NCBI GenBank assembly: GCA_947503935.1
Contig: CANNFR010000005.1
Span: forward strand, 291,361 to 355,360
Direction: 5' to 3'
Length of the DNA: 64,000 nucleotides
Source of the DNA: an uncultured Paracoccaceae bacterium
Lineage (GTDB): Bacteria > Pseudomonadota > Alphaproteobacteria > Rhodobacterales > Rhodobacteraceae
Shown here: positions 55,522-63,506 of the stretch, in pieces
Position numbering within the stretch: the first letter of the stretch is position 1
Layout: every line of letters starts with the position of its first letter
Notes under the pieces: model-generated
Seen by the model: the letters and a program-made list of their open reading frames with translations, nothing else
Database searches by the model: none
What the model was told of the DNA's origin: nothing
Made by a program: the position numbers and the translations under genes

Positions 55522-57630
55522 ATGACACTCGAACTCAATCGTCGTAGGTTTCTCGCTTCCGCAGGCGTGGCTCTGGTCGTTCCCATCGCGATCCCGCACG
55601 TCTCGTTCGCACAATCTGTCGCGACGCAATTCAATCCGTATCTGCGCCTTGAGCCAGACGGCATCGTAACTCTGTTCTCGCCTGTTTCCGAAATGGGGCA
55701 AGGAACGCACACCGGACATGCCCAGATCGTTGCAGATGAACTCGGTGTTGATATCTCCACAATCCGCATCTCGGTCCCGGAACAGCCCGCAGAACCCTAT
55801 CGTCTAATCTTCGGTCAAATGAGAAGCGTTGGCAGTTTTGGCATTCGCTCGTGGATCGAACCTCTCCGGCTGGCATCAGCGCAGGCCCGAACTGTGCTCA
55901 TCGAAGCCGCCGCCCAGGATTGGGGCGTGGACGCCGCAACGCTCGACACGGAGAACGGCCTCGTGCGCAGCAGCGACGGCGCTCGCGGCGCATCCTTCGC
56001 TGAGCTTCTCGCGAGCGCATCGGAGCTTCGACTCCCAAACGCGCCGACCTTGCGCGGTTTCGAGGGGCGGCGTTACGTTGGAGAGGCCGTCCCACGGATC
56101 GATACGCCTCAAAAGTTGGACGGCAGTGCCGTTTTTGGTATCGACGTGCGGCTTCCGGACATGCTCTTCGGCGCGGTGCGCCTATCGCCGACCTTCGGAG
56201 CGGAGGTTGCAAGAATTGACCCGTCGACGGCTTCCGATGCGCGGGCATTGGTCGAGGTTCCCGGTGGCGCGGTCGTTGTCGCGGACCGGTGGTGGACCGC
56301 AAAACAAATGGCGGACGGGCTCGATATCGAGTGGGGCTCGTCTCCTCATGCGAATGTGTCATCCGCAGACTTGACGGCCGCGATGCGTGCTGGACTGGAC
56401 CAGCCCGAAGCCCCCGCCGCTGCCTCGCGCGGTGATGCGACGGGCGCGCTCGAAGCTTCGGCGCAAGTGGTCGAAGCAGATTACGAGGTTCCATTTCTCG
56501 CCCATGCCGCGCTGGAACCCATCGCCTGTGTCGGTCAGCTTCGCGATGGACGCTGCGATGTCTGGATGTCGACGCAGGGCCACGACGTGGTTCGGGTGGC
56601 TCTTGAAGAGGCAACGGGACTGCCCGCGAGCGCGATCTACATCCACACCACCTTTCTTGGTGGCGCGTTCGGCCGCAAGACCCATGGAGAAGTCGCCGTC
56701 GAGGCTGTCCTTGCGTCCAAAGCGGTTGAGGGCCGACCCGTCAAGGTGGTCTGGGCACGAGAAGACGATATGCGCCAAGGCCAGTATCGACCGGCAATGA
56801 CTGCGCGCATGCGCGCCGCATTGTCTACGGACGGAAGCGTCGAAGCGATGCACATCCGGCTGTCGGGGCCGATGATGGGTCGCGAATACAGCCACATCAC
56901 CATCGAAGACGGTGTCGACTTTTTCTCCCACGCCGTTCTGCTGGATCAGCCCTATTGCGAAACGAACTTTCTTCTCGACCATCATGAGGTGACGGTTCCG
57001 CCCTCCACGTGCCCCTGGCGCGCCGTGTCCAGCAGTCAAAACGGCTTCTTCCTGGAAGCGTTTGCCGATGAACTGGCGGCGGCGGCCGGACAGGATCCGA
57101 TCGAATGGCGTCGCGCGCAATTGGCGGATCGACCGAGCCACATTGCGGTGCTGGATTCCGTGGCCCGGCGTTCGAACTGGTCTTCACCCTTGCCGGGTCC
57201 AAACTGGGGACGCGGTGTCGCGATTGTCGAGAGCTACAACTCGCGCGTTGCCCAGGTCGTCGAAGTGGAAATGCTCGATGACATCCCTGTCGTCCGCCGC
57301 GTGACGCTCGCGATCGACTGCGGAGAGGCAATCAATCCGGGCCAGGTTCGTGCGCAGATGGAGGGCTCGATCATCGACGGGCTCGGGCCGGCGTTGCGCT
57401 GCCAGATCACCCTCCAGAACGGCGGGACAGTCCAAGGGAATTACGACGATTACCCCATTCTTCGTATTCCGGAGACGCCCGAGATCGACATCGAAATCGT
57501 CAATACGGGAGCGCCTATCGGCGGCGTCGGTGAGCCGGGTATCCCGCCTCTGGCACCCGCCGTTGCAAATGCCGTGTTCGCGGCGACCGGCCAGCGCAGG
57601 CGTGTTCTCCCGCTTGCACCGGATACGTGA
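55522..57630 (+). CDS. Molybdopterin-binding subunit of an isoquinoline 1-oxidoreductase-type enzyme, Tat-exported
   Basis: A 702-residue large subunit of the xanthine oxidase family, which hydroxylates aldehydes or N-heterocycles using water. A twin-arginine signal (LNRRRFLASAGVALVVPIAI) directs it, folded and loaded with cofactor, to the periplasm. Conserved parts are SPVSEMGQGTHTGHAQIVADE, GGAFGRKTHGE and, at the C-terminus, GGVGEPGIPPLAPAVANAVF with the catalytic Glu. Members of this two-subunit type lack an FAD subunit. AAGGAGG lies 7 nt before the start. No XdhC-type chaperone gene is nearby. Confidence 0.93.
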   Translation: MTLELNRRRFLASAGVALVVPIAIPHVSFAQSVATQFNPYLRLEPDGIVTLFSPVSEMGQGTHTGHAQIVADELGVDISTIRISVPEQPAEPYRLIFGQMRSVGSFGIRSWIEPLRLASAQARTVLIEAAAQDWGVDAATLDTENGLVRSSDGARGASFAELLASASELRLPNAPTLRGFEGRRYVGEAVPRIDTPQKLDGSAVFGIDVRLPDMLFGAVRLSPTFGAEVARIDPSTASDARALVEVPGGAVVVADRWWTAKQMADGLDIEWGSSPHANVSSADLTAAMRAGLDQPEAPAAASRGDATGALEASAQVVEADYEVPFLAHAALEPIACVGQLRDGRCDVWMSTQGHDVVRVALEEATGLPASAIYIHTTFLGGAFGRKTHGEVAVEAVLASKAVEGRPVKVVWAREDDMRQGQYRPAMTARMRAALSTDGSVEAMHIRLSGPMMGREYSHITIEDGVDFFSHAVLLDQPYCETNFLLDHHEVTVPPSTCPWRAVSSSQNGFFLEAFADELAAAAGQDPIEWRRAQLADRPSHIAVLDSVARRSNWSSPLPGPNWGRGVAIVESYNSRVAQVVEVEMLDDIPVVRRVTLAIDCGEAINPGQVRAQMEGSIIDGLGPALRCQITLQNGGTVQGNYDDYPILRIPETPEIDIEIVNTGAPIGGVGEPGIPPLAPAVANAVFAATGQRRRVLPLAPDT

Positions 57631-57640
57631 GGAAATGATC

Positions 57641-58240
57641 ATGAAACGACCCTTCATCAGACCAATTGCGATCGGCGCATTGCTTTTTTCCATCGCCATT
57701 TCTGGTGGCGCTCCAACAGCAATGGCTCAGGCTCCACAAACAACGCTCGTCACCGATCCGGCAGGGACCGTCGAGGAGCGACTTCAAGCGTTGATCGATC
57801 GCGAGGAGATCGGCCGGATCGTCATCGCACTCGGCCACTCGTACGATACGCGCGACTGGGCCCTGCACCGGTCCATGTTCGCTGACGAAATCCAGATGGA
57901 TTTCTCCGCCTCTATCGGCAGCGGTCTGACCACCATGCAGGCCGATGAATGGGTTGCGGCAGTAACGCCCTTTTTCGAGTCCCTCGACGCCACGCAGCAT
58001 ATCGGCATGCCGCTTTCGATCATGATCGACGGTGACCGTGCCGAAGTTGTCTCCATGCTTCACGCGCAGCACTTCTTAAAAGAAGCCCGAGGTGAACCGG
58101 TGCAGCGCATGATCGGTAGCTACGATATCTCGCTCATCCGATCGGATACAGGTTGGAAGATCGTCAAGATCGTCCAGCACATAGATTGGAACGAAGGCAA
58201 TTGGTACGTCTTCAATAAGGCTGCCGGGATCAGCGAATGA
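57641..58240 (+). CDS. Exported NTF2/SnoaL-like protein
   Basis: A 199-residue protein with a Sec signal (IAIGALLFSIAISGGAPTAMA, split here at residue level; cleavage near AMAQ). An NTF2-like fold of the SnoaL type follows (EEIGRIVIALGHSYDTRDW, then DEIQMDFSA and GSYDISLIRSD). Such folds are isomerases, dehydratases or ligand binders; an exported one is unusual. The start at 57641 is preferred over ATG 57635 because GAGGA then sits 7 nt upstream. The next gene overlaps by 4 bp. Confidence 0.8.
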   Translation: MKRPFIRPIAIGALLFSIAISGGAPTAMAQAPQTTLVTDPAGTVEERLQALIDREEIGRIVIALGHSYDTRDWALHRSMFADEIQMDFSASIGSGLTTMQADEWVAAVTPFFESLDATQHIGMPLSIMIDGDRAEVVSMLHAQHFLKEARGEPVQRMIGSYDISLIRSDTGWKIVKIVQHIDWNEGNWYVFNKAAGISE

Positions 58241-58800
58241 GGCGTTTATCTCATGCAGCAGCCTTCCTGTTCATTGGTGGAGTGGCGCAGTTATTCTTAG
58301 CTGAGCATGCTTATGCCCAAGAGGCGGACCTGGTGGTTCCAGCCCCCGCCACCCGAGGGCCGCCGACGCCGTTGCCTTCGAAGACTGCGTTGCAATTCCA
58401 CATGAACCACGTTGCGCTTCGGGTCGCCAACTTTGAAGAAAGCGTCGATTGGTGGACGCGCGCTCTTGGAGCGGTCGAAGTTCGCCGATCCCGGATCGAC
58501 GCGATCAATGAAGGTGCCGAGATCGCGCTGATGCATATCAATCAGAGCTTCCATGTTGAGCTGATTGGTGGCGGCGAGGTGGAAACCCTGCCCGGCCTGC
58601 CGCCGACTGACATTGCCGCGGATTACCGCCTCGCCGGTTGGAAGCATGTCGGTCTCTACGCAGCCGATGCGGATTCGCTGATCGCTCATCTCGCACAACA
58701 GAATGTCGACGTCGCATACTATGTTCTCAATGAGGGCTACGACGTGCGGATCATCCAGTTCCTGGATCAACCCGATCGCGATCCGCTAGAGCCATGTTAG
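58237..58800 (+). CDS. Exported VOC/glyoxalase-fold protein
   Basis: A 187-residue protein with a Sec signal (FLFIGGVAQLFLAEHAYAQ, cleaved near AYAQ). A single vicinal-oxygen-chelate domain follows (HMNHVALRVANFEESVDWW, then GWKHVGLYAADAD). Such domains bind a metal and act on diols, epoxides or glyoxals, or only bind ligands. The start overlaps the NTF2-like stop (ATGA). The 3' end overlaps the convergent LysR gene by 4 bp. Confidence 0.82.
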   Translation: MRRLSHAAAFLFIGGVAQLFLAEHAYAQEADLVVPAPATRGPPTPLPSKTALQFHMNHVALRVANFEESVDWWTRALGAVEVRRSRIDAINEGAEIALMHINQSFHVELIGGGEVETLPGLPPTDIAADYRLAGWKHVGLYAADADSLIAHLAQQNVDVAYYVLNEGYDVRIIQFLDQPDRDPLEPC

Positions 58801-59678
58801 CTGGAAATCTCCCTCAAGATTATCAGGTAGGACTTCAGGCTGTTCGACCCATTCTCGCCCCGCCAAGCCGCAGCGATCTCGATGGAATTGTCAAAGCCTC
58901 CAACCGGAATGCCTGTCAGGCCGTCCGGGAGTGGTTCAACAATGTAGGAAGCCACGAGATAGGCCCCTGTGCGATCGCGGGCCATTTTGAGACCGGTCTG
59001 CACCTGCTTGGTCTCAAAAACGATGATTGGGGACACCCCAGCCTCATCAAACCGCGTCATCCAGCTTGCGTGCAACGCGGGATTGAGTGCCTTTTCGAAG
59101 AATATCAGCGGTTCTCCGTCGAGATGCGACAGCGGCAATGTCTCGTAGTCCGCGAAGGGATGATCGTTCGGCACGACGACCAACCACTGACCGCGCGCAA
59201 CGGTCTTGGCAATCAGATTGTCGCCCATCACCGGGACAACGCCGAAGCCGACATCGATTGTGCGCTCGACAAGACCGGCCCAAATCTCGGCCGTCTGCAG
59301 CTCTGTTTGCTGCACATCGATATCAGGGTGCGTTTGCCGCAACCGGGCGATCGACTGCACGATGACGTCGAGATTGAGATAATCGACAAAACCAACGCGC
59401 AAGCTTTGTGGTTCCGCACCTGCGTGCGCGCGCACGTCGCTGAGCGCTTTGTCCGCCGCTTCCAGTATCGTGGTTGCGCGTTCCAGCAGCAGAGCTCCCG
59501 CCGGGGTCAGCGCGACTCCGCGCCGGTCCCGATCGAGCAGGGTCGTGCCGACCTCCTCCTCGATATTCTTGATTTGATGGCTGAGTGCAGGCTGGCTCAG
59601 ATTAAGCCGCCGCGCGGCGCGCTGAAAGTGCAGCTCTTCGGCGACTGCTTTGAAATATCTGAACTGTTTCAACTCCAT
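58797..59678 (-). CDS. LysR family transcriptional regulator (LysR 1)
   Basis: A 293-residue regulator with an N-terminal winged helix-turn-helix (MELKQFRYFKAVAEELHFQR, then LSQPALSHQIKNIEE) and a C-terminal inducer-binding domain. The start giving MELKQFRYF is the typical one; an ATG three codons upstream (59687) is possible. It is divergent from the SDR at 59803, with the operator at 59702 between them. The identical operator at 51476 suggests it also controls the operon starting at 51578. Confidence 0.91.
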   Translation of the reverse strand: MELKQFRYFKAVAEELHFQRAARRLNLSQPALSHQIKNIEEEVGTTLLDRDRRGVALTPAGALLLERATTILEAADKALSDVRAHAGAEPQSLRVGFVDYLNLDVIVQSIARLRQTHPDIDVQQTELQTAEIWAGLVERTIDVGFGVVPVMGDNLIAKTVARGQWLVVVPNDHPFADYETLPLSHLDGEPLIFFEKALNPALHASWMTRFDEAGVSPIIVFETKQVQTGLKMARDRTGAYLVASYIVEPLPDGLTGIPVGGFDNSIEIAAAWRGENGSNSLKSYLIILREISS

Positions 59679-59701
59679 GAGACGCATTCTAGCAAGTACA
59701 T

Positions 59702-59722
59702 CTTATTCGCGCCACGAATAAG
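59702..59722. promoter_or_regulatory. LysR-type palindromic operator, copy 2
   Basis: A perfect 8-bp-arm palindrome CTTATTCG / CGAATAAG with a 5-bp spacer. It has the T-N11-A core and lies between the LysR 1 gene and the divergent SDR 3. Identical in both arms to the site at 51476; only the spacer differs. Confidence 0.85.
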
Positions 59723-59802
59723 TCTGCGGTCACGTTCGATTGGAGCACTGCGGACATCATCCGTATCTTTACCTCAACACATTGACGCGAAGGAGAATAC
59801 CA

Positions 59803-60651
59803 ATGGCAAGCTCACAAAAGACGATCTTCATTACTGGCGCTTCGAGTGGCTTCGGTCGCGAACTCGCCACTCAAGCCGTTGCACGCGGTGACAACGTGGT
59901 TGCCACGGCACGCCGCCCTGAAGAACTTGAAGGCCTCGCGAACTCGGCCCCCGAGCGCGTCCTCGCGCTGCGCCTCGACGTTACTTCGAAGGCGGAGATC
60001 AAACAGGCCGTTCGGGATGCCTTGGCGCGGTTTGGACAGATCGACGTCCTCATCAATAACGCCGGCTATGGCCTGATGGGTGCGCTTGAAGAGGCAAGTG
60101 ATGCTGACATCCGTCGCCAGATCGACACGAACCTTGTGGGCCTGATCGACATGACGCGTGCCATGCTGCCAGCCATGCGTGAAGCGCGATCCGGGCATAT
60201 TATCAACATCAGTTCCATCGCGGGTCTCGTAGGCCTGCCGGGGGTATCCCTCTACAACGCGACCAAGTTCGCCGTTGCTGGACTGTCAGAGGCATTGGCG
60301 AAGGAGACGGAGCATCTCGGTATTCGTGTAACATCCGTGGAACCGGGTTCATTCCGGACAGACTTCAACGGCCGTTCGCTCGATACGCCCTCGTCTCAAA
60401 TCGATGACTATGCTGCTTCAGCGGGTGAGCGGGTGCGTTGGCTGGAAGAGATGGACGGCGAGCAGCCAGGCGATCCCGTCAAAGCGGTGAGGGCCATCTT
60501 GGATTTGACGACCGCAAGCGAACCACCCGTGCATCTTGTTCTCGGGGAAGATGCACTCGACATGGTGCGCGAGAGGAATGCCTGGTTCATGCAAGAGCTT
60601 GATCTGAATGCATCTATATCTAAGGCCATGTATCTGGATGATGCAGCGTAG
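59803..60651 (+). CDS. Short-chain dehydrogenase/reductase (SDR 3)
   Basis: A 282-residue classical SDR with cofactor motif TGASSGFGRE, NNAG block INNAGYG and catalytic YNATK. It is closest to SDR 1 in this window (shared EPPVH C-terminal region) and follows the same operator. AAGGAG lies 8 nt before the ATG. It starts a second cargo operon that continues to 62246. Cytoplasmic; substrate unknown. Confidence 0.93.
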   Translation: MASSQKTIFITGASSGFGRELATQAVARGDNVVATARRPEELEGLANSAPERVLALRLDVTSKAEIKQAVRDALARFGQIDVLINNAGYGLMGALEEASDADIRRQIDTNLVGLIDMTRAMLPAMREARSGHIINISSIAGLVGLPGVSLYNATKFAVAGLSEALAKETEHLGIRVTSVEPGSFRTDFNGRSLDTPSSQIDDYAASAGERVRWLEEMDGEQPGDPVKAVRAILDLTTASEPPVHLVLGEDALDMVRERNAWFMQELDLNASISKAMYLDDAA

Positions 60652-60653
60652 CC

Positions 60654-60890
60654 ATGGCCATCCCAGAGCTCGATAAAGCCTCGCTGAAACGCATGGCCGC
60701 AAGCTGGATCGTCGCTTTTCCAACGGTCATGGTTTTGCTGTTGTTGCTTGGCCCCGTGATGACCGACTGGCCACTGATCGCCCGGACCTTCGTACTCGTT
60801 TCGCTGATCGTTCCGATTATGAGCATCGCAACTCCGGCGCTTCTCTCCCGTCTTGAAGGCTCCAGCCGGGATTGCGCTGCAAAAAAATGA
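60654..60890 (+). CDS. Small membrane protein
   Basis: A 78-residue protein with two hydrophobic segments (IVAFPTVMVLLLLLGPVM and FVLVSLIVPIMSIATPALL), so likely an inner-membrane hairpin. It may belong to the DUF2798-type small membrane proteins, but I cannot be sure. It starts 2 bp after SDR 3 and the next gene starts 12 bp after it, so it is part of the same operon. Confidence 0.65.
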   Translation: MAIPELDKASLKRMAASWIVAFPTVMVLLLLLGPVMTDWPLIARTFVLVSLIVPIMSIATPALLSRLEGSSRDCAAKK

Positions 60891-60902
60891 AAAGGATAAG
60901 AA

Positions 60903-61754
60903 ATGTTTAAATTACCACTCACGGCGACTGCGCTAGCTGCGACCCTGATGGCAGCCCCGATCGCCGCCCAGACCGTCCCCGCCGCCCAGACCGAAATGAC
61001 GAGCGAAGAGATCCGAGAGGTCGCGGTCGGCAAAACGACGTTCGGGACCTTTGCCGATCGGCCTCTGTCCTATGCCGTCTTCGTCGCCCCGGATGGGCGT
61101 TTGATCGGCAAGCTTATGGATGGCGAAAGTGAGCAGATCGAAACAGGGATCTGGAAGATCGAAAACAACCGTCTGATCGGCCAGTGGGACAACTTGAAAG
61201 ACGGGGAGGCCAATGCGTTCGCCTACGTCCGTGTGGGTGAGAATGTGCACGCGATACGTGATGACGGAAGCCTGGATCGCGTCCAGTTCTTCGTCGAAGG
61301 TGATCCTTTGGGATTGTCAGCGGGAGGCGCGCCGCGAGATGCCGCGGCGTCAGTACAGGCCTTCGTCTCTGAGTGGTCCAACGCATGGAGCCCCGGGGAT
61401 GCGGCTGAGAACTGGAGCTATGAAGACACGGTTGGACCGCTCTATTCAGATAACGTTTTAGCATTCGACCTGACCGAAGATGTCACCGTGATCCGAGGCA
61501 AAGCTGATCATCGCGAGATATGGCAGCCTTTCATGCGTGGCTTCGACCGTTGGCGCTTTACCGCTCTCCCGCACAGCGTCGACATCGACGTCGTCGAAGA
61601 CGCGGCCTTCGTCACGCTCTTCGTCAATATCGAAGGTCTTCGCGCCAACGGTGAGCGTTTCTCCACGCCCGCTCAGGCGACCCTCTTTCTAACTGAGAAC
61701 GACAACAGCTGGCAGATCGAACACGAGCATATCTCCCTTCCTCGCAAGGAATAG
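60903..61754 (+). CDS. Exported protein with C-terminal NTF2-like domain
   Basis: A 283-residue protein with a Sec signal (FKLPLTATALAATLMAAPIA, cleaved near AAQ). The middle part (about 35-130) is an unrecognised beta-rich domain with paired GRLIGKL and NRLIGQWDN segments. The last 140 residues form an NTF2/SnoaL-like fold (VQAFVSEWSNAWS, then RWRFTALPHSVDIDVVEDA). This is the second exported NTF2-like protein in the cargo. Function unknown. Confidence 0.75.
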   Translation: MFKLPLTATALAATLMAAPIAAQTVPAAQTEMTSEEIREVAVGKTTFGTFADRPLSYAVFVAPDGRLIGKLMDGESEQIETGIWKIENNRLIGQWDNLKDGEANAFAYVRVGENVHAIRDDGSLDRVQFFVEGDPLGLSAGGAPRDAAASVQAFVSEWSNAWSPGDAAENWSYEDTVGPLYSDNVLAFDLTEDVTVIRGKADHREIWQPFMRGFDRWRFTALPHSVDIDVVEDAAFVTLFVNIEGLRANGERFSTPAQATLFLTENDNSWQIEHEHISLPRKE

Positions 61755-61811
61755 ACGAGCGAGACGCTCGACAGCCAAATCGCATCGATATCTTCAAAAG
61801 GAGCAATAACC

Positions 61812-62246
61812 GTGACTACGCAAGAAGCCGAGCTTCTGACCTTGACCCAGAACTGGTTCGACTGTTGGAGAACCGAGCCGGGCAGTCCGTTTGATGTCGA
61901 ACGCCTTCGGCCACTGTTCGACGACGGCGAAATCCTTGTCGTCGATAATTTCGATGACAAGGTCGTGGTTCTAAAAAGCTTCGATGAATACGCCCAGACG
62001 TGGAACTTGTCCGGGTTCAGTGAATGGAAGATCGCGCCGGTTGAGACGCCGTCGGTTCTGATCTCGGGTGACCTCGCGGTGATCACATTCGTGTTCGTAG
62101 GGCAAGGTCGATCCTTGAAGGGCGAGAGACGCGCCGCAGCACAACATGGAACTCACGTTTGGCGGAAACGATCAAGTGGATGGCGTATTGTCCACGAGCA
62201 TCTGACGACGGACGATGCGGCTAAATTCCTAAACACTCGTGCCTGA
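61812..62246 (+). CDS. NTF2/SnoaL-like protein
   Basis: A 144-residue protein of the NTF2-like fold (TLTQNWFDCWRTEPG, then WKIAPVETPSVLISGDLAV, then WRIVHEHLT). It resembles the C-terminal domain of the preceding protein but has no signal peptide. The start is GTG 61812, 8 nt after AAAAGGAG. Role unknown; may be a cytoplasmic isomerase or dehydratase or a binding protein in the same pathway. Confidence 0.78.
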   Translation: MTTQEAELLTLTQNWFDCWRTEPGSPFDVERLRPLFDDGEILVVDNFDDKVVVLKSFDEYAQTWNLSGFSEWKIAPVETPSVLISGDLAVITFVFVGQGRSLKGERRAAAQHGTHVWRKRSSGWRIVHEHLTTDDAAKFLNTRA

Positions 62247-62317
62247 TTGGCTAGAGAGTTCGTAATGCAACGCACACCGGCTCCTATTGCAATTTTCAGG
62301 CGAACACGCGTTTCAAG

Positions 62318-62361
62318 AGCAGTATGCAAACGGAAGCCCTTCAGAACGCCTCCATACTGCT
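62318..62361. promoter_or_regulatory. Inverted repeat upstream of LysR 2
   Basis: AGCAGTATG (62318-62326) and its inverse CATACTGCT (62353-62361) are 26 bp apart, ending 25 bp before the LysR 2 start. The position suits an autoregulatory site. Confidence 0.45.
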
Positions 62362-62386
62362 TCGCTAGGGCGAAACAGGGGGTTAG

Positions 62387-63307
62387 ATGACGAGTGGTTT
62401 CAGTAGAATTTCGACGTATGATTTGGAGGTGTTGAATGCTGTTGCGGAGACCGGCAGTTTTCACCGAGCGGCCAAGCGGTTGCACGTCGGACAATCCGCT
62501 GTTTCCAGACGCGTTCAAAATCTAGAGAATTTGCTCGGTGTTTCGTTGTTCGAACGAAGCACGAAGGGAGCTACGCTCACGGTTGCAGGTAGGCGCTTTG
62601 CGAGGTCTTCGAGAACAGTTCTCGAGGAGATAGACCGGGCCGTCTCAGAAGCCCAGTCTGCCGGTATTGGTCTGAACGGCTGCCTTCGCATCGGCTCGAC
62701 GCTGTCATTTTCGAATGGGGCGGAACGTCGATTGGTGCAGAATTTCTTGCGCAAGCACCCCGAAACCGATTTGAGTTTTCTTGAAGCAACGCGGCGTGAA
62801 CTTTTGACTATGCTCAGCCATCGGGAAGTCGATGTTCTCTTTTCTTCGTGCGCCCCGATTGATGAAAATGGCGATGGTCTCGTTTTAGATCACGAAGAGA
62901 TGGTTCTGGCGGTGCCGTGTGACTCTGCTTTCGCACAAGAAAAGCGAGTGGCTTGGAAAAAGATTGGTGACGAGACGTTTCTCGTATCTAAGCGGGACTC
63001 CGGACCGGACATATTCAGGTTTCTGTCCGCGAAGCTCAGAAAGAATGGCGCGCTTGCGCATATGCGCCATGTGGATCTCAGTCGTGAGGCCCTGATGGTT
63101 CTGGTTGGTCTCGGAGAAGGTGTGAGTGTGGTCGGGGCACATGCGAGAGGAGTTCAATACCCAAATGTCAAATTCATTCCCGTGGGAAACGCTGACGAAC
63201 GCATTCCGTTTTCCCTCACGTGGCGTCCAGGAAACGATAATCCATCGCTGCGCCGTTTCGTCAGTCTTGCTCGGATTGAGGCAAGGCGGAACGGCGCTCT
63301 TTCCTAA
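62387..63307 (+). CDS. LysR family transcriptional regulator (LysR 2)
   Basis: A 306-residue regulator with an N-terminal helix-turn-helix (AVAETGSFHRAAKRLHVGQS) and an inducer-binding domain. Codon use is AT-richer than in the cargo. Its 3' end overlaps the convergent DUF2274 gene by 47 bp. LysR genes next to trb clusters are a recurring feature of integrative conjugative elements, so it may belong to the transfer module rather than the cargo. Confidence 0.88.
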   Translation: MTSGFSRISTYDLEVLNAVAETGSFHRAAKRLHVGQSAVSRRVQNLENLLGVSLFERSTKGATLTVAGRRFARSSRTVLEEIDRAVSEAQSAGIGLNGCLRIGSTLSFSNGAERRLVQNFLRKHPETDLSFLEATRRELLTMLSHREVDVLFSSCAPIDENGDGLVLDHEEMVLAVPCDSAFAQEKRVAWKKIGDETFLVSKRDSGPDIFRFLSAKLRKNGALAHMRHVDLSREALMVLVGLGEGVSVVGAHARGVQYPNVKFIPVGNADERIPFSLTWRPGNDNPSLRRFVSLARIEARRNGALS

Positions 63308-63506
63308 GCTTTGCAAATCCGCGATCGGTTTTCATGAACCGCTCCAGCATCGGTGCAATGAGTTTGGCAGGTTGGAGCGTCTGTCCTTTCTCTGCTCCGA
63401 GTATATCGGCATAGGCGACGAGATCCCGATGCACCTGGGCCGGCAGTTCGACCGACAATTTGATCGGCTTGTCGTCGCGGATGTCGCCCAGTTTCAGTTT
63501 GCTCAT
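63261..63506 (-). CDS. DUF2274 protein of a Trb-type conjugation cluster
   Basis: An 81-residue protein starting MSKLKLGDIRDDKPIKLSVE. The family core is LPAQVHRDLVAYADILG and KLIAPMLERFMKTDRGFAKLRKE. Genes of this family typically follow trbI in integrative conjugative elements. Its start overlaps the trbI stop by 4 bp (ATGA). The last residues overlap the end of LysR 2 in the opposite direction. Confidence 0.88.
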   Translation of the reverse strand: MSKLKLGDIRDDKPIKLSVELPAQVHRDLVAYADILGAEKGQTLQPAKLIAPMLERFMKTDRGFAKLRKERRSALPQSEQD

